Counted from the stretch's first letter, positions 31,507 through 40,239 are shown. The stretch is DNA of 40,395 nucleotides from an uncultured Porphyromonadaceae bacterium (GCA_946187345.1 CAMHQD010000021.1:1-40395), one strand, 5' to 3'. Numbers and translations are program-made. The notes: a model not told the origin generated them from the letters alone.

Positions 31507-32826
31507 ATGCAGAGGACAATCAGCGACAACGGCGAGTCGGGCTATCTGGAGAATGTGACGGAGCCCGTGAGCAGTGAGTTCACCCGCGTGGAGACACTCC
31601 ACAACGGCGAGGTGACGGTGACGTCGTGCGCTGTGCGCTATGGCCGCCGCTACTTTCTCAAGTCGCTGCGCCGCGAGGTCGCCGGCGAGTCGATGTATCG
31701 CCAGATGCTCGGCAAGGAGTTCAACATCCTGATGCGTCTGAGCCATCCGGCCGTGGTGCAGCCGGTCGGTTTTGAGGATGTGCCGCCGCTGGGCACATGC
31801 ATCGTCACCGAGTGGATTGACGGCGTCACGCTCGACCGCTGGCTCGAGGAGCGCCCTGGACGCGACGCCCAGCGCCGCGTGGTGTTGCAGTTGCTTGACG
31901 CGGTGGAGCACGTCCACAGTTGCGGTGTGGTTCATCGCGACATCAAGCCCGCCAACGTGATGGTCACCGGCAACGGCGCCGGAGTGAAACTCATCGACTT
32001 CGGCCTTGCCGACACCGCCGCCCATGTCACGCTCAAGCAGCCCGCCGGCACGGCCGGCTACATGGCTCCCGAGCAGCGGCAGGGTCGCGTGGCCGACCCC
32101 CGCAACGATATCTACAGCCTGGGCGCTGTGATGCGGCAGATGGACCTCGGGCGCGCATGGCAGCGTGTGGCGGTCCGCTGCCTGTTGCCGGCCGACGAGA
32201 GGCCGCAGGACGTGAACGCCCTGCGTGAGGCCCTGCTTGCCACCGACCGCCTCAAGCGCCGCCTGACGCGTGCCGCCGCCATCGCTGTGGTGTGTATGCT
32301 CTCTGTCGCTGTGGCGCTGCTCGCCGCCGACACGCTGCAGCGCCGCCACGACAACATGCGCCTCGCCGCCGAAGGCGACTCGCTGCGCGCCGCCGTGACG
32401 CGACTCACGAGCCAACAGACCGACCAGCGCCGCTCGCTCCGGGTGATGACCGACAGCCTGCATGCCGCCATCGCCGTGAATGACACCCTGCGCCTCGCCG
32501 AGCAACGCCGCTCCGACCACGAGCGCCTCAAGGCGCAGGCCGTGGAGCAAGGCAAACGGCTTGTCGACAAGGCGATGGCCTCAAGTGCCATTGTGCGGCA
32601 ACTCGACACGCTGTCGTGTGTTCTGTATATTGACCGCAACTATGACAAACAATTTATCGTAAGCAGCAACCAAATCAACGAATATGTGGCGACACTCGAT
32701 GCCGGCCTCGGTGAGAGCGACCGCTCTGAGATAAACAATCTACTCACTCAGTATTTATACGACAAATGGATAAATCCAATCAAGAACCGCATATTGCAGA
32801 TACCGGCTCTGCCCAATCAACGATGA
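31507..32826 (+). CDS. Membrane-anchored Ser/Thr protein kinase
   Basis: The 439-residue protein has a Hanks-type kinase domain in about 25-250. It shows the ATP lysine K52 in RYFLKSL, the helix-C glutamate E71, the catalytic loop HRDIKPANV (143-151), DFG at 164-166, GTAGYMAPEQ (181-190) and DIYSLGAVM. The C-lobe is shorter than usual and the glycine-rich loop is not obvious. One membrane helix follows (about 256-274), then a long charged coiled coil and an unrecognised C-terminal part, likely periplasmic. GTG 31504 precedes the ATG. The last codon overlaps the start of the next gene (ATGA), so both products are probably made together. The kinase probably acts on serine or threonine of unknown targets. 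Confidence 0.9.
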   Translation: MQRTISDNGESGYLENVTEPVSSEFTRVETLHNGEVTVTSCAVRYGRRYFLKSLRREVAGESMYRQMLGKEFNILMRLSHPAVVQPVGFEDVPPLGTCIVTEWIDGVTLDRWLEERPGRDAQRRVVLQLLDAVEHVHSCGVVHRDIKPANVMVTGNGAGVKLIDFGLADTAAHVTLKQPAGTAGYMAPEQRQGRVADPRNDIYSLGAVMRQMDLGRAWQRVAVRCLLPADERPQDVNALREALLATDRLKRRLTRAAAIAVVCMLSVAVALLAADTLQRRHDNMRLAAEGDSLRAAVTRLTSQQTDQRRSLRVMTDSLHAAIAVNDTLRLAEQRRSDHERLKAQAVEQGKRLVDKAMASSAIVRQLDTLSCVLYIDRNYDKQFIVSSNQINEYVATLDAGLGESDRSEINNLLTQYLYDKWINPIKNRILQIPALPNQR

Positions 32827-33407
32827 ACACCGACCGGTTGCAACAACTCCTCACCGCCGTGGAGCGTTCGGTGGGGCAGCGCATCGACTCGCCCCGCGAC
32901 TTCGAGATGCTGAGCGACAGCCTCGCGGCGCGTGTGGGCGAGGGCTTGAGTGTGTCCACGCTCAAGCGCATCTGGGGATATGTCAACAACGACTTCATGC
33001 CCACGCGCCACACCCTCGACGTGCTCGCGCGCTTCCTGGGGTATGACGACTGGGACGGTTTCGGGTCCGAACGGCCTGAGGGATCCGCTCCGAGCGACCC
33101 CATCATGGCCGACAGACTGAGCGTCGTCGGCGACGCGGTGGCTGTGGGGGAGCGCGTGCGACTGGTGTGGGCGCCCGACCGCGAGTGTGTAGCGGTCTAC
33201 CGCGGTGACCTGCGGTGGGAGGTGGAGAGCGCGGAGAACACACGTCTGCGGCCCGGCGACACGTTCTCTTGCGGACTGATTATCGCCGGCGAACCGCTTT
33301 ACCTTGACGACCTGCGGCAGCCGGGTCGCCGCCCGACGGCCTACGTCTGCGGACAGATTGCCGGCGTGCGCTTCGAGTTGCTGGACCGTCCCAAGCCGGA
33401 GCCGTGA
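32823..33407 (+). CDS. HTH-like regulatory protein coupled to the kinase
   Basis: The 194-residue protein begins MNTDRLQQLLTAVERSVGQR and has a helix-turn-helix-like N-terminus (about 20-75) with GLSVSTLKRIWGYVNN and ARFLGYDDWDGF. This pattern is common in Bacteroidales proteins beside kinases or sensory genes. The second half (about 95-190) is beta-rich with RLVWAPDRECVAVYRGDLRWEV and FSCGLIIAGEPLYL. It starts on the stop codon of the kinase gene (ATGA). The frame is also open from 32766, but the overlap start is more likely. It may be a kinase substrate or regulator; that is inferred from the coupling. Confidence 0.75.
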   Translation: MNTDRLQQLLTAVERSVGQRIDSPRDFEMLSDSLAARVGEGLSVSTLKRIWGYVNNDFMPTRHTLDVLARFLGYDDWDGFGSERPEGSAPSDPIMADRLSVVGDAVAVGERVRLVWAPDRECVAVYRGDLRWEVESAENTRLRPGDTFSCGLIIAGEPLYLDDLRQPGRRPTAYVCGQIAGVRFELLDRPKPEP

Positions 33408-33487
33408 CGCGGGGTAGAGGGTGGATGGTATAGGGTAGAGAAATAAAGTAAATGGTGTGGGTTGCGTGCCGATTCACACTTTTTTTG

Positions 33488-33495
33488 TAATTTTG
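33488..33495 (+). promoter_or_regulatory. -7 element of xseB
   Basis: TAATTTTG, 30 bp upstream of the xseB ATG. A GTTG motif lies about 22 bases upstream of the box. Confidence 0.6.
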
Positions 33496-33525
33496 TGGTT
33501 CAATCACTAAATAATCAATGTCACG

Positions 33526-33747
33526 ATGGAACAAGACAACAAAATCCCGGCGAGTTACAGCGAGGCGGTTGCCGAACTTGACGAACTTGTGCGCAAGATG
33601 CAGGATCCGGCCTGCAGCCTCGACAACCTCGCGTCCTACACCGTGCGCGCCAAGCAGTTGATCACCTTCTGCCGCGAGCGTCTCACCAAGACCGACGAGC
33701 AACTCAAGGCCATCCTCAAGGAACTGGACGAGGCTCCGCAGCAATAA
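33526..33747 (+). CDS. xseB: Exodeoxyribonuclease VII small subunit
   Basis: The 73-residue XseB joins the large subunit XseA to degrade single-stranded DNA into oligonucleotides. The family pattern is SYSEAVAELDELVRKMQDP (10-28) followed by CSLDNLASYTVRAKQLITF and CRERLTKTDEQL, giving a coiled-coil protein of the normal length. The large-subunit gene xseA is not in this window, although the two are often adjacent. The gene has its own promoter and is followed 29 bp later by gmd. Confidence 0.92.
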   Translation: MEQDNKIPASYSEAVAELDELVRKMQDPACSLDNLASYTVRAKQLITFCRERLTKTDEQLKAILKELDEAPQQ

Positions 33748-33776
33748 CACCGCTCTTATAAATTTCCGTGTAGATT

Positions 33777-34850
33777 ATGGAAAACTCAAATAATAAAAAG
33801 GTGGCGCTCATCACCGGCATCACCGGACAGGACGGCAGTTATCTGGCCGAGTTGCTGCTCGACAAAGGCTATGAGGTGCACGGCGTGATGCGCCGCAGCA
33901 GTTCGTTCAACACCGGCCGTATCGAGCATCTCTACCTTGACGAGTGGGTGCGCGACATGCACCGCGACCGCCTGGTCAACCTCCACTACGGCGACATGAC
34001 CGACAGCAGTTCGCTCATCCGCCTGATCGAGAAGGTTCATCCCGACGAGATTTATAACCTCGCGGCGCAGAGTCACGTCAAGGTGTCATTTGATGTGCCC
34101 GAGTACACGGCCGATGTCGACGCCGTCGGTGCGTTGCGTCTAATTGAGAGCGTGCGCATCGCCGGCCGTGCCGACTGCACCCGCATCTACCAGGCGAGCA
34201 CCAGCGAACTCTACGGCAAGGTGCAGGAGGTGCCTCAGCGCGAGACCACGCCGTTCTATCCGCGCAGCCCCTATGCCGCCGCCAAACTCTACGCTTTCTG
34301 GATTATGAAGAACTACCGCGAGAGTTACGGCATGTACTGCTGCAACGGTATCCTGTTCAACCACGAGAGTGAGCGCCGCGGCGAGACGTTTGTGACGCGC
34401 AAAATCACTATGGCCGCCGCACGCATCGCCGCCGGACGTCAGGACAAACTCTATCTGGGTAATCTGGACGCCCGTCGCGACTGGGGCTATGCGCCCGACT
34501 ATGTGGAGTGTATGTGGCTGATGATGCAGCAGCCCGAACCGGACGACTATGTCATCGCCACAGGTGAGTATCACACCGTGCGAGAGTTCTGCACTCTGGC
34601 CTTCCACTATGCCGGCATCGAACTCGAGTGGCAAGGCAATGGTCTGGACGAGAAGGGCGTGGATTCTGCCACCGGCCGCGTGCTCGTCGAGGTGGACAGG
34701 CGCTTCTTCCGACCCGCCGAGGTTGAGCAACTGCTCGGCGATCCCACCAAGGCACGCGAACGCCTTGGCTGGAATCCCCGCAAGACCCCCTTCGACACGC
34801 TCGTCCGCCGTATGGTCGCCCACGACCTCAAACTAATTCATAATTCATAA
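33777..34850 (+). CDS. gmd: GDP-mannose 4,6-dehydratase
   Basis: The 357-residue short-chain-dehydrogenase-type enzyme converts GDP-D-mannose to GDP-4-keto-6-deoxymannose with NADP+. The cofactor loop [14 protein letters not shown] is at 14-27. The catalytic Thr and Glu lie in STSELYG, and the Tyr-Lys pair is in [25 protein letters not shown] is the GMD substrate loop. The length is normal. It is followed 70 bp later by fcl, the next enzyme of GDP-fucose synthesis. The product feeds fucosylated surface glycans, consistent with other polysaccharide genes in the window. Confidence 0.97.
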   Translation: MENSNNKKVALITGITGQDGSYLAELLLDKGYEVHGVMRRSSSFNTGRIEHLYLDEWVRDMHRDRLVNLHYGDMTDSSSLIRLIEKVHPDEIYNLAAQSHVKVSFDVPEYTADVDAVGALRLIESVRIAGRADCTRIYQASTSELYGKVQEVPQRETTPFYPRSPYAAAKLYAFWIMKNYRESYGMYCCNGILFNHESERRGETFVTRKITMAAARIAAGRQDKLYLGNLDARRDWGYAPDYVECMWLMMQQPEPDDYVIATGEYHTVREFCTLAFHYAGIELEWQGNGLDEKGVDSATGRVLVEVDRRFFRPAEVEQLLGDPTKARERLGWNPRKTPFDTLVRRMVAHDLKLIHNS

Positions 34851-34918
34851 TTCATAATTCTCAATTCTTAAAATTCTCAGAACTCTCAGAATTCTCAGAA
34901 TTCTCAGAACCCTCAGAT
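34838..34918 (+). repeat. Simple tandem repeats between gmd and fcl
   Basis: ATTCATA is repeated three times (34838-34858), followed by several imperfect copies of CTCAGAATT (about 34874-34918). The run overlaps the end of gmd and reaches to 2 bp before the fcl ATG. Length changes there could alter coupling of the two genes. Confidence 0.75.
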
Positions 34919-34920
34919 TA

Positions 34921-35994
34921 ATGACTGTTAACGATAAGATTTATGTGGCAGGGCACCGCGGACTGGTGGGCTCGGCTATCTGGCGGGCACTCGAGGCCCG
35001 TGGTTATAACAACCTGGTGGGGCGTACCCACAGCGAACTGGACCTGATGGACGGTGCCGCCGTGCGTCGCTTCTTTGACGATGAGCGGCCCGATGTGGTC
35101 GTGCTTGCCGCAGCCCATGTGGGCGGCATTATGGCTAATCTGAAGTACCGTGCCGACTTCATCTTCCAAAATCTGCAAATCCAGCAGAACGTCATTGGCG
35201 AGAGTTGGCGCCACGATGTGAAGAAACTGCTATTCCTGGGCAGCACGTGCATCTATCCGCGTGAGGCGCCGCAGCCCATTCCCGAGCATGCGTTGCTCAC
35301 CTCGCCGTTGGAGTACACCAATGAGCCATACGCCATCGCTAAAATCGCCGGCTTGAAACTTTGTGAAAGTTTCAACCTGCAGTATGGCACAAACTATATC
35401 GCCGTGATGCCCACAAACCTCTATGGACCGCGCGACAATTTCAACCTCGAGACGAGCCACGTGTTGCCGGCCATGTTGCGCAAGATGCATTTGGCCAATC
35501 TGCTGCGCCGCGGCGACATGCGGGCGCTGCGCGGCGACCTGCAGGCGCGACCGGTGGAGGGCGTGGACGGCACGGCAAGTGATGCGACCATCGAGGCGCT
35601 GCTCGCCCGCTACGGCATCACGCGCGACAGCCTCACCCTCTGGGGTACAGGCCGACCCATCCGCGAGTTCCTTTGGAGCGAGGATATGGCCGACGCCAGT
35701 GTCTATTGCTTGGAGCACATCAACTTTGACGACGTGCGTGGCGAGGGGCCGGACGTGCGCAACTGCCACATCAACATCGGCAGCGGCGTGGAAGTCACTA
35801 TCGCAGGGCTCGCCGCCCTCGTCCAACAGACCGTCGGCTACGACGGCACGCTGCGTTGGGACACCACCAAGCCCGACGGCACACTGCGCAAACTCACCGA
35901 TGTGTCGCGCCTCCACTCCTTAGGCTGGCGGCACCGCGTCGAACTTGAGGACGGCGTCCCCGCCCTCTACCGCTGGTATCTCGCCTCAATATGA
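34921..35994 (+). CDS. fcl: GDP-L-fucose synthase
   Basis: The 357-residue epimerase/reductase turns GDP-4-keto-6-deoxymannose into GDP-L-fucose with NADPH. Visible are the Rossmann loop AGHRGLVGSAIW (10-21), AAAHVGGIMANL, the catalytic serine region LGSTCIYP, the Tyr-Lys pair in EPYAIAKIAGLK and LYGPRDNFN. It is about 35 residues longer than the E. coli enzyme because of an insert (about 195-235) rich in charged residues before the conserved LWGTGRPIREFLW. It follows gmd in the same orientation. Confidence 0.96.
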   Translation: MTVNDKIYVAGHRGLVGSAIWRALEARGYNNLVGRTHSELDLMDGAAVRRFFDDERPDVVVLAAAHVGGIMANLKYRADFIFQNLQIQQNVIGESWRHDVKKLLFLGSTCIYPREAPQPIPEHALLTSPLEYTNEPYAIAKIAGLKLCESFNLQYGTNYIAVMPTNLYGPRDNFNLETSHVLPAMLRKMHLANLLRRGDMRALRGDLQARPVEGVDGTASDATIEALLARYGITRDSLTLWGTGRPIREFLWSEDMADASVYCLEHINFDDVRGEGPDVRNCHINIGSGVEVTIAGLAALVQQTVGYDGTLRWDTTKPDGTLRKLTDVSRLHSLGWRHRVELEDGVPALYRWYLASI

Positions 35995-36054
35995 CAATTC
36001 TAAACACGTATTATCATTAATTATCCATAAATCGTGTTCTGAAATAATCAGGAA

Positions 36055-36122
36055 CAACAAATTTAACGAATTAAGCGATTTTAGTCAGGCTCTGAAATTC
36101 GTTTAATTCGTTAAATTTGTTG
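36055..36122. repeat. 20-bp perfect inverted repeat, AT-rich
   Basis: CAACAAATTTAACGAATTAA (36055-36074) and its exact complement (36103-36122) surround a 28-base loop. A near-identical half-site lies at 2097-2122 upstream of the primase-like gene. It is therefore a dispersed element, here placed between the convergent fcl and lipoprotein genes where it may end transcription. Confidence 0.75.
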
Positions 36123-36148
36123 TTTATAGAGTGGCCGTGTGCCCAAAG

Positions 36149-36550
36149 TCAATAATCGCTGTAGCCGACCACGCGATAGACGACTCCCATGCGTGAGCGC
36201 GAGGGTTGGTACATCACGCCGTTGCAGATGTAAATCTCTTGACCGTCGCTCACCACACGTCGCGCGCTACCAGGCAGTTGGGTGACCTCGGTGCCGATGG
36301 GCGGCCGCTGGTAGCCGCGATAGTTGCGGTTATCGTAACGGCTGTCATAGCCATATCCGCCACCCCGATTATCATAGCGGTTATCATAGCGGTTATCATA
36401 GCGGTTGTCACGCGGTGGGGGTGGAGGCGGGTTCTGGCGGTTGTCGTAGCGGTAGTCGCGAGTGTTGCTCTCGGTGGCCCACCGCTCGGGCAGGCAGCCG
36501 CTCAGCGTCATTGTCGCCGCGAGTGCCGCAAGGAAAATCAGTTTTTTCAT
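36149..36550 (-). CDS. Lipoprotein with DNRY repeats and a DUF6515-like C-terminus
   Basis: The 133-residue protein has a lipoprotein signal (MKKLIFLAALAATMTLSGC, C19). A low-complexity stretch (about 30-85) follows with a proline run (PPPPPP) and repeated DNRY units encoded by a 12-bp tandem repeat at about 36364-36412. The C-terminal ~50 residues (PIGTEVTQLPGSARRVV and YICNGVMYQPSRS) resemble the small beta domain of DUF6515-like exported proteins. It is probably anchored in the outer membrane. Function unknown. A promoter lies upstream. Confidence 0.82.
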   Translation of the reverse strand: MKKLIFLAALAATMTLSGCLPERWATESNTRDYRYDNRQNPPPPPPRDNRYDNRYDNRYDNRGGGYGYDSRYDNRNYRGYQRPPIGTEVTQLPGSARRVVSDGQEIYICNGVMYQPSRSRMGVVYRVVGYSDY

Positions 36551-36604
36551 TTTACTATGAGTTTAAGGATTATCTCGAATGCTCGATATATAGTTTCCAA
36601 TTTG

Positions 36605-36634
36605 CAAATATACTACAATTTGTTTGACTTTCAA
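36605..36634 (-). promoter_or_regulatory. Promoter of the DNRY lipoprotein gene
   Basis: On the minus strand TTG (36634-36632), 19 bases, then TATATTTG (36612-36605), 55 bp upstream of the ATG. This is a good match to the Bacteroidota consensus. Confidence 0.65.
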
Positions 36635-36687
36635 TGTTTCAATTTGGCTAAATTTACTTAAAAAGCCTTAAAACGTCGTTCTGTCGG

Positions 36688-36718
36688 TTTTCTACGTCAG
36701 AAAAAATCGCTAACTTTG
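36688..36718 (+). promoter_or_regulatory. Promoter of the glgA-like gene
   Basis: TTTT (36688-36691) then about 19 bases then TAACTTTG (36711-36718), followed by C. The ATG at 36746 lies 27 bp downstream. This excludes the earlier in-frame TTG at 36716. Confidence 0.65.
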
Positions 36719-36745
36719 CATTGGCAAAATATCTATCTATTGAAA

Positions 36746-37558
36746 ATGGAGATAAAAAAAGTACTTTTTATTTCACAAGAAGTTGCCCCCTACGTGCGTG
36801 AGGGAGCGATGTCGACAATCTGCCGCGACCTGCCTCAGAGCATGCAGGAGAAGGGCGTGGAGGTGCGATCTTTCATGCCCAAGTATGGCCTAATCAATGA
36901 GCGCCGCAATCAGTTGCATGAGGTGATACGTCTTTCGGGCCTCAATATCATCATCGATGACACTGACCACCCCCTGGTGATTAAGGTGGCAACACTGATG
37001 CCAAGCCGTATGCAGGTCTACTTTATTTATAATGAGGACTACTTCGCTCACGCTCCGGTGCATGAGTTTGAGACTGTCACATCGACTGACGATAACGACG
37101 AACGCATGATATTTTATATCCGTGGCGTCATAGAGACTGTGTGCAAGTTGCGTTGGAACCCCGCCATTATCCAATGTAACGGGTGGATTGCGGCATTGGC
37201 GCCGTTGCTGATGCGTAAGTGCTATAACGATGACCCGACGTTCAACGACGCAAAGATTGTGATTGGCCTTTTTGAGGACACACTTGCCGCGCCGCTTGAC
37301 GAGCATCTGGCTGACAAACTCGTGGAGGCCGGTGTGCCGCAGCATATGCTCAAGAGTATAGTGGGCAAACAGGCTACAGAGCAGGATTTGATGCAGTTTG
37401 CGCTCGACAACTGTGATGGCATCATGCAGTGTGGCGTCGACGTTAATCCGGAGTTAATGGCAATGGCCGAGGCGACCGGTAAGCCGTTGTTGCGTTATGA
37501 GAGTAATGAGCAACTCATCGCCGCGGCCCCCGGCTTCTACCAGAGCCTTATGGATTGA
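36746..37558 (+). CDS. GlgA-like N-terminal (GT5 catalytic-domain half) protein
   Basis: The 270-residue protein matches the N-terminal half of glycogen/starch synthase: KKVLFISQEVAPYVREGAMST (4-24), then GVEVRSFMPKYGLINERRNQLHEV. The ADP-glucose-binding C-terminal half is absent, so it is probably not an active synthase. A short protein of this kind next to a DUF4270 lipoprotein gene is a recurring Bacteroidales arrangement. The usual KxGGL loop of GlgA reads VREGAM here, with the lysine replaced. Role unknown, perhaps regulatory. It is followed 75 bp later by the DUF4270 gene. Confidence 0.85.
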   Translation: MEIKKVLFISQEVAPYVREGAMSTICRDLPQSMQEKGVEVRSFMPKYGLINERRNQLHEVIRLSGLNIIIDDTDHPLVIKVATLMPSRMQVYFIYNEDYFAHAPVHEFETVTSTDDNDERMIFYIRGVIETVCKLRWNPAIIQCNGWIAALAPLLMRKCYNDDPTFNDAKIVIGLFEDTLAAPLDEHLADKLVEAGVPQHMLKSIVGKQATEQDLMQFALDNCDGIMQCGVDVNPELMAMAEATGKPLLRYESNEQLIAAAPGFYQSLMD

Positions 37559-37633
37559 CTTTGCTAACTGATGGTCACGATGTGACCGCGCGCAAAACGT
37601 TACTCGTTTGATTTCCAACTTGATTTAACCATT

Positions 37634-39022
37634 ATGAAAAAACTCGTTGTGCTGATAGCCGCCATTCTCACTGTTTGTGTGGCCGCATGCACCGATGAGG
37701 ACATCGGTTCCTCGATTGTCGATACAAAGAGTGTTGTCGTTGAGGACTCAACCTCGTTTAATTTGATTGGTGAGAGTGTGCTCAGCCCACGCTTGCAGTC
37801 ACGCACAATCACGCAGTTGCTTGGTCACATAGCCGATGCTGCCTACGGTGACTTGTCGAGCGGTGTGGTTGCCCAGTTAATGCCCACTCTGGCGATAGAC
37901 ACGCTACTTGTGAAGCCCGAGTATATTGACTCATGCAAACTGTTGCTGCGTGTGCCGGTGACCAATGGCTTCACGGGCGATTCGCTTGTGCCGATGCGCT
38001 TGACTGTGTACCGCCTTAACAAGCAGTTGCCAACCCCGATTTATAGCGACTTTGACCCGGAAGGGTATTATGACGCAAGTGATGTGCTTGGCGAAGTGGC
38101 TTACAGCGTTGCCGCGGCAAAGCAGGCGACCGACACTCAACTTAGCACCGCTTATCGTGAGGTGGCTGTGCCGATGCCGGTGGAGTTGGCGCGAGAACTA
38201 TTCACGATGTACGTCAAGAATAAAGACATATTTGCCACACCGCGGGCCTTTGCCGAGCGGTTTCCCGGGCTGTATATCTCCAGTACGCATGGCACAGGAC
38301 GCGTGATGAATGTTTATGACACTCGCTTGATGACCTACTATCACCGCATTGTCAAGACCAGTGCCGGTAAGGATAGTATCGCGAAAGCAACCCAGACATA
38401 TGCCGCTGTCACGCCCGAGGTTATTGTCAACAATGTGTTGCGTCTTGACTTGGCTCAGGCTCTCGATGATGCCGTCATAGCGGGTGATGCCATTGTGGCT
38501 GCTCCGGCCGGCTATGAGGTGCAGGTGACCTTCCCCGCCCAGTTGATTGTTGACGCTTACAAGATCTCAACTGCCGATGCGTTGTCGGCCATCAACACGT
38601 TGGAATTGACAATACCTGTTGACGAGATCACCAACAAGAGCGGCATTAAGCCGCCAACACACCTGCTGATGATTAAATCCCATCTGAAGGATAAGTTTAT
38701 CGCCGCCGACAGTCTCACCAACGACAAAGACTCGTTTTATGCCGAGTATGACGCGAGTAAGAAGTGTTATGTGTTTGATGAGATGCGTGATTATATTATC
38801 GACATTATCAAAAATAAAGGCGGTGTCGTATCCGAGAGTGACATGATGTTCACAATTATGGCAGTTGACGTGACAAAGTACACCCAGTCAGCAACCTATA
38901 CGTCATCGGCCTATGAGATAGTGACTAAGATTGCTCCATCAGTGGCTCGTCCGTCAATGGCGCGGTTGCGCCTCGATAAGGCTAAAATTAAGATTGTCTA
39001 CAACAAGCAGATACTTAATTGA
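37634..39022 (+). CDS. DUF4270-family lipoprotein
   Basis: The 462-residue exported lipoprotein (MKKLVVLIAAILTVCVAAC, lipobox cysteine C19) belongs to the DUF4270 family. Its proteins are outer-membrane-associated, beta-rich and of unknown function. Early family-like segments are DEDIGSSIVDTKSVVVEDSTSF and SRTITQLLGHIADAAYGDLSSGVVAQL. Regular strands follow up to ARLRLDKAKIKIVYNKQ. Length is typical. It lies just left of an insertion sequence, whose outermost repeat begins 18 bp after the stop; the coding region looks intact. Confidence 0.88.
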   Translation: MKKLVVLIAAILTVCVAACTDEDIGSSIVDTKSVVVEDSTSFNLIGESVLSPRLQSRTITQLLGHIADAAYGDLSSGVVAQLMPTLAIDTLLVKPEYIDSCKLLLRVPVTNGFTGDSLVPMRLTVYRLNKQLPTPIYSDFDPEGYYDASDVLGEVAYSVAAAKQATDTQLSTAYREVAVPMPVELARELFTMYVKNKDIFATPRAFAERFPGLYISSTHGTGRVMNVYDTRLMTYYHRIVKTSAGKDSIAKATQTYAAVTPEVIVNNVLRLDLAQALDDAVIAGDAIVAAPAGYEVQVTFPAQLIVDAYKISTADALSAINTLELTIPVDEITNKSGIKPPTHLLMIKSHLKDKFIAADSLTNDKDSFYAEYDASKKCYVFDEMRDYIIDIIKNKGGVVSESDMMFTIMAVDVTKYTQSATYTSSAYEIVTKIAPSVARPSMARLRLDKAKIKIVYNKQILN

Positions 39023-39117
39023 GGCTGAATATTCGGCGTATAGCTCATTTTGCAGGCTAATTTTAAGTGGTAGGTAGTCAATAGCTCAATTTGCAGGCTG
39101 CATTTCATCGTCAGAAA

Positions 39118-39149
39118 TTTGGTATATCAGAGACGATTTTTTACCTTTG
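39118..39149 (+). promoter_or_regulatory. Consensus promoter inside the IS, facing the transposase 3' end
   Basis: TTTG (39118-39121), 20 bases, TACCTTTG (39142-39149) is an exact fit to the Bacteroidota consensus. It would start a plus-strand RNA near 39156 that runs into the antisense of the transposase gene. Confidence 0.65.
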
Positions 39150-39155
39150 CTGTCG

Positions 39156-39275
39156 CAGTCTGAAGCATAGTGGGGCTCTGCTGGGGAGCAACTCCATGAG
39201 GAATAGGCCTGCGCAAATCGACAAGTATGGGCAGGAGTCTCTATCAACGCGGCTCCTGCTTTCCCATACTTAGAG
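39156..39275 (+). ncRNA. Candidate IS-encoded small RNA, antisense at its 3' end to the transposase
   Basis: Downstream of the promoter at 39118-39149 no reading frame of note exists. The segment ends with an imperfect hairpin, GTATGGGCAGGAG (39226-39238) and CTCCTGCTTTCCCATAC (39254-39270), with four extra bases in one arm, covering the transposase stop codon. Such an RNA could restrain transposase expression. Its existence is predicted only. Confidence 0.35.
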
Positions 39276-40197
39276 ATTCTGCCAATGCCAAGAAAAACCC
39301 AGAAATGAACCGCTTGCGGTTCTCCTTCGTCAGGCCACTGTGGTCGTTCAGATTCTTCTTCAAATCAGTGAACGTTCCTTCTATCTTGTTGTTCGTGTTA
39401 GGCATCCCATTGCAATCCTCCCGTTGGTAGGTAAAGAGGTAAGGCAGATAGAAGTTCAGGCTGTTCATCGCAGCTCTGAGCCTCTGATGTGTATAGTGCA
39501 TCTTTCCGTCCTTGTGCAGGCTCTTGTGGTCTATCGTGTTTTTCCACTTCTCTTTCCATTCTTGGTAATCCTTCTTGAAATCAGCCTCATTTGCCTTGTG
39601 TAGTCTGTCCACCAATGCTTTCAACTCCTTACTGGCATGCATCTTAGGATTCTGAGTCAGATAGCGTCTGATAATCTGTTTCATGTGGAATTGGCACATC
39701 TGTACATGATACTCAGAAAACGTCTTAAACAGGCTCTGTTTGCCGTCAATGATTAACCCACGGATGGTGTAGCCTCGTCCCTTTATGCTGCTGACAGCAT
39801 CCTCGTAGTCCTTCACCGTCTCACTCTTTACGAAGGCTATATACAGAGGTTTCCCTGTCTGGTTGTCCAATGCCAGCAGCACACCGAAACTGCGTCCCCA
39901 GTAGGTAACGTCCAGGTGCACGAAGCCCTCACCAGACAGAGGCGGTTGCACCCATTCACGCTTGATGCCTTGTAGCCTGCGTTTGATGGTGGCTACGCTC
40001 ATTCCAAACCGTTCAGAAAGCTCCTTGATCGTCTGCTTCTCCTGCTGGTAAGCATTCCACAAGTCTTCCTCACTCACCTTAATCCCTGCTCGGAACTGGT
40101 ATCCGCAATCCTGACATTTATACAACTGTACACCTTTACGTACTCCATTCTTTTTCGTGTGTGTACTGCCACACACATGACATCTCATTTTGAACAT
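39244..40197 (-). CDS. IS256-like transposase, zinc-binding variant
   Basis: The 317-residue transposase starts with a zinc ribbon (CHVCGSTHTKKNGVRKG, then YKCQDCG, cysteines at 6, 9, 29 and 32). A helix-turn-helix follows (IKELSERFGMSVATIKRRLQG, about 58-78), then a DDE-type core. Likely acidic residues are the D in FVHLDVTYWGR (about 95), the D in GLIIDGKQSLF (about 151) and the E in NNKIEGTFTDLKKNL (about 274). CQFHMKQIIRRYLTQNPK fits the IS256/MULE-type helix. The protein appears complete. A -7 box TAACTTTG (40239 to 40232, minus strand) lies upstream. Confidence 0.88.
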   Translation of the reverse strand: MFKMRCHVCGSTHTKKNGVRKGVQLYKCQDCGYQFRAGIKVSEEDLWNAYQQEKQTIKELSERFGMSVATIKRRLQGIKREWVQPPLSGEGFVHLDVTYWGRSFGVLLALDNQTGKPLYIAFVKSETVKDYEDAVSSIKGRGYTIRGLIIDGKQSLFKTFSEYHVQMCQFHMKQIIRRYLTQNPKMHASKELKALVDRLHKANEADFKKDYQEWKEKWKNTIDHKSLHKDGKMHYTHQRLRAAMNSLNFYLPYLFTYQREDCNGMPNTNNKIEGTFTDLKKNLNDHSGLTKENRKRFISGFFLALAESLSMGKQEPR

Positions 40198-40231
40198 GCT
40201 AACCTTGCTTTAATGATACCTTAAATGGCTG

Positions 40232-40239
40232 CAAAGTTA
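40232..40239 (-). promoter_or_regulatory. -7 element of the transposase gene
   Basis: TAACTTTG on the minus strand, 34 bp before the ATG and inside the right IS end. The -33 element is weak. Confidence 0.5.

Noticed and set aside
31339-32550. Long antisense frame (403 codons) opposite the kinase gene
   Set aside because: Shadow frame with no motifs; the kinase has all catalytic residues.
36716-36745. Upstream TTG start for the glgA-like gene
   Set aside because: It lies within the promoter -7 box region and the family N-terminus begins at ATG 36746.
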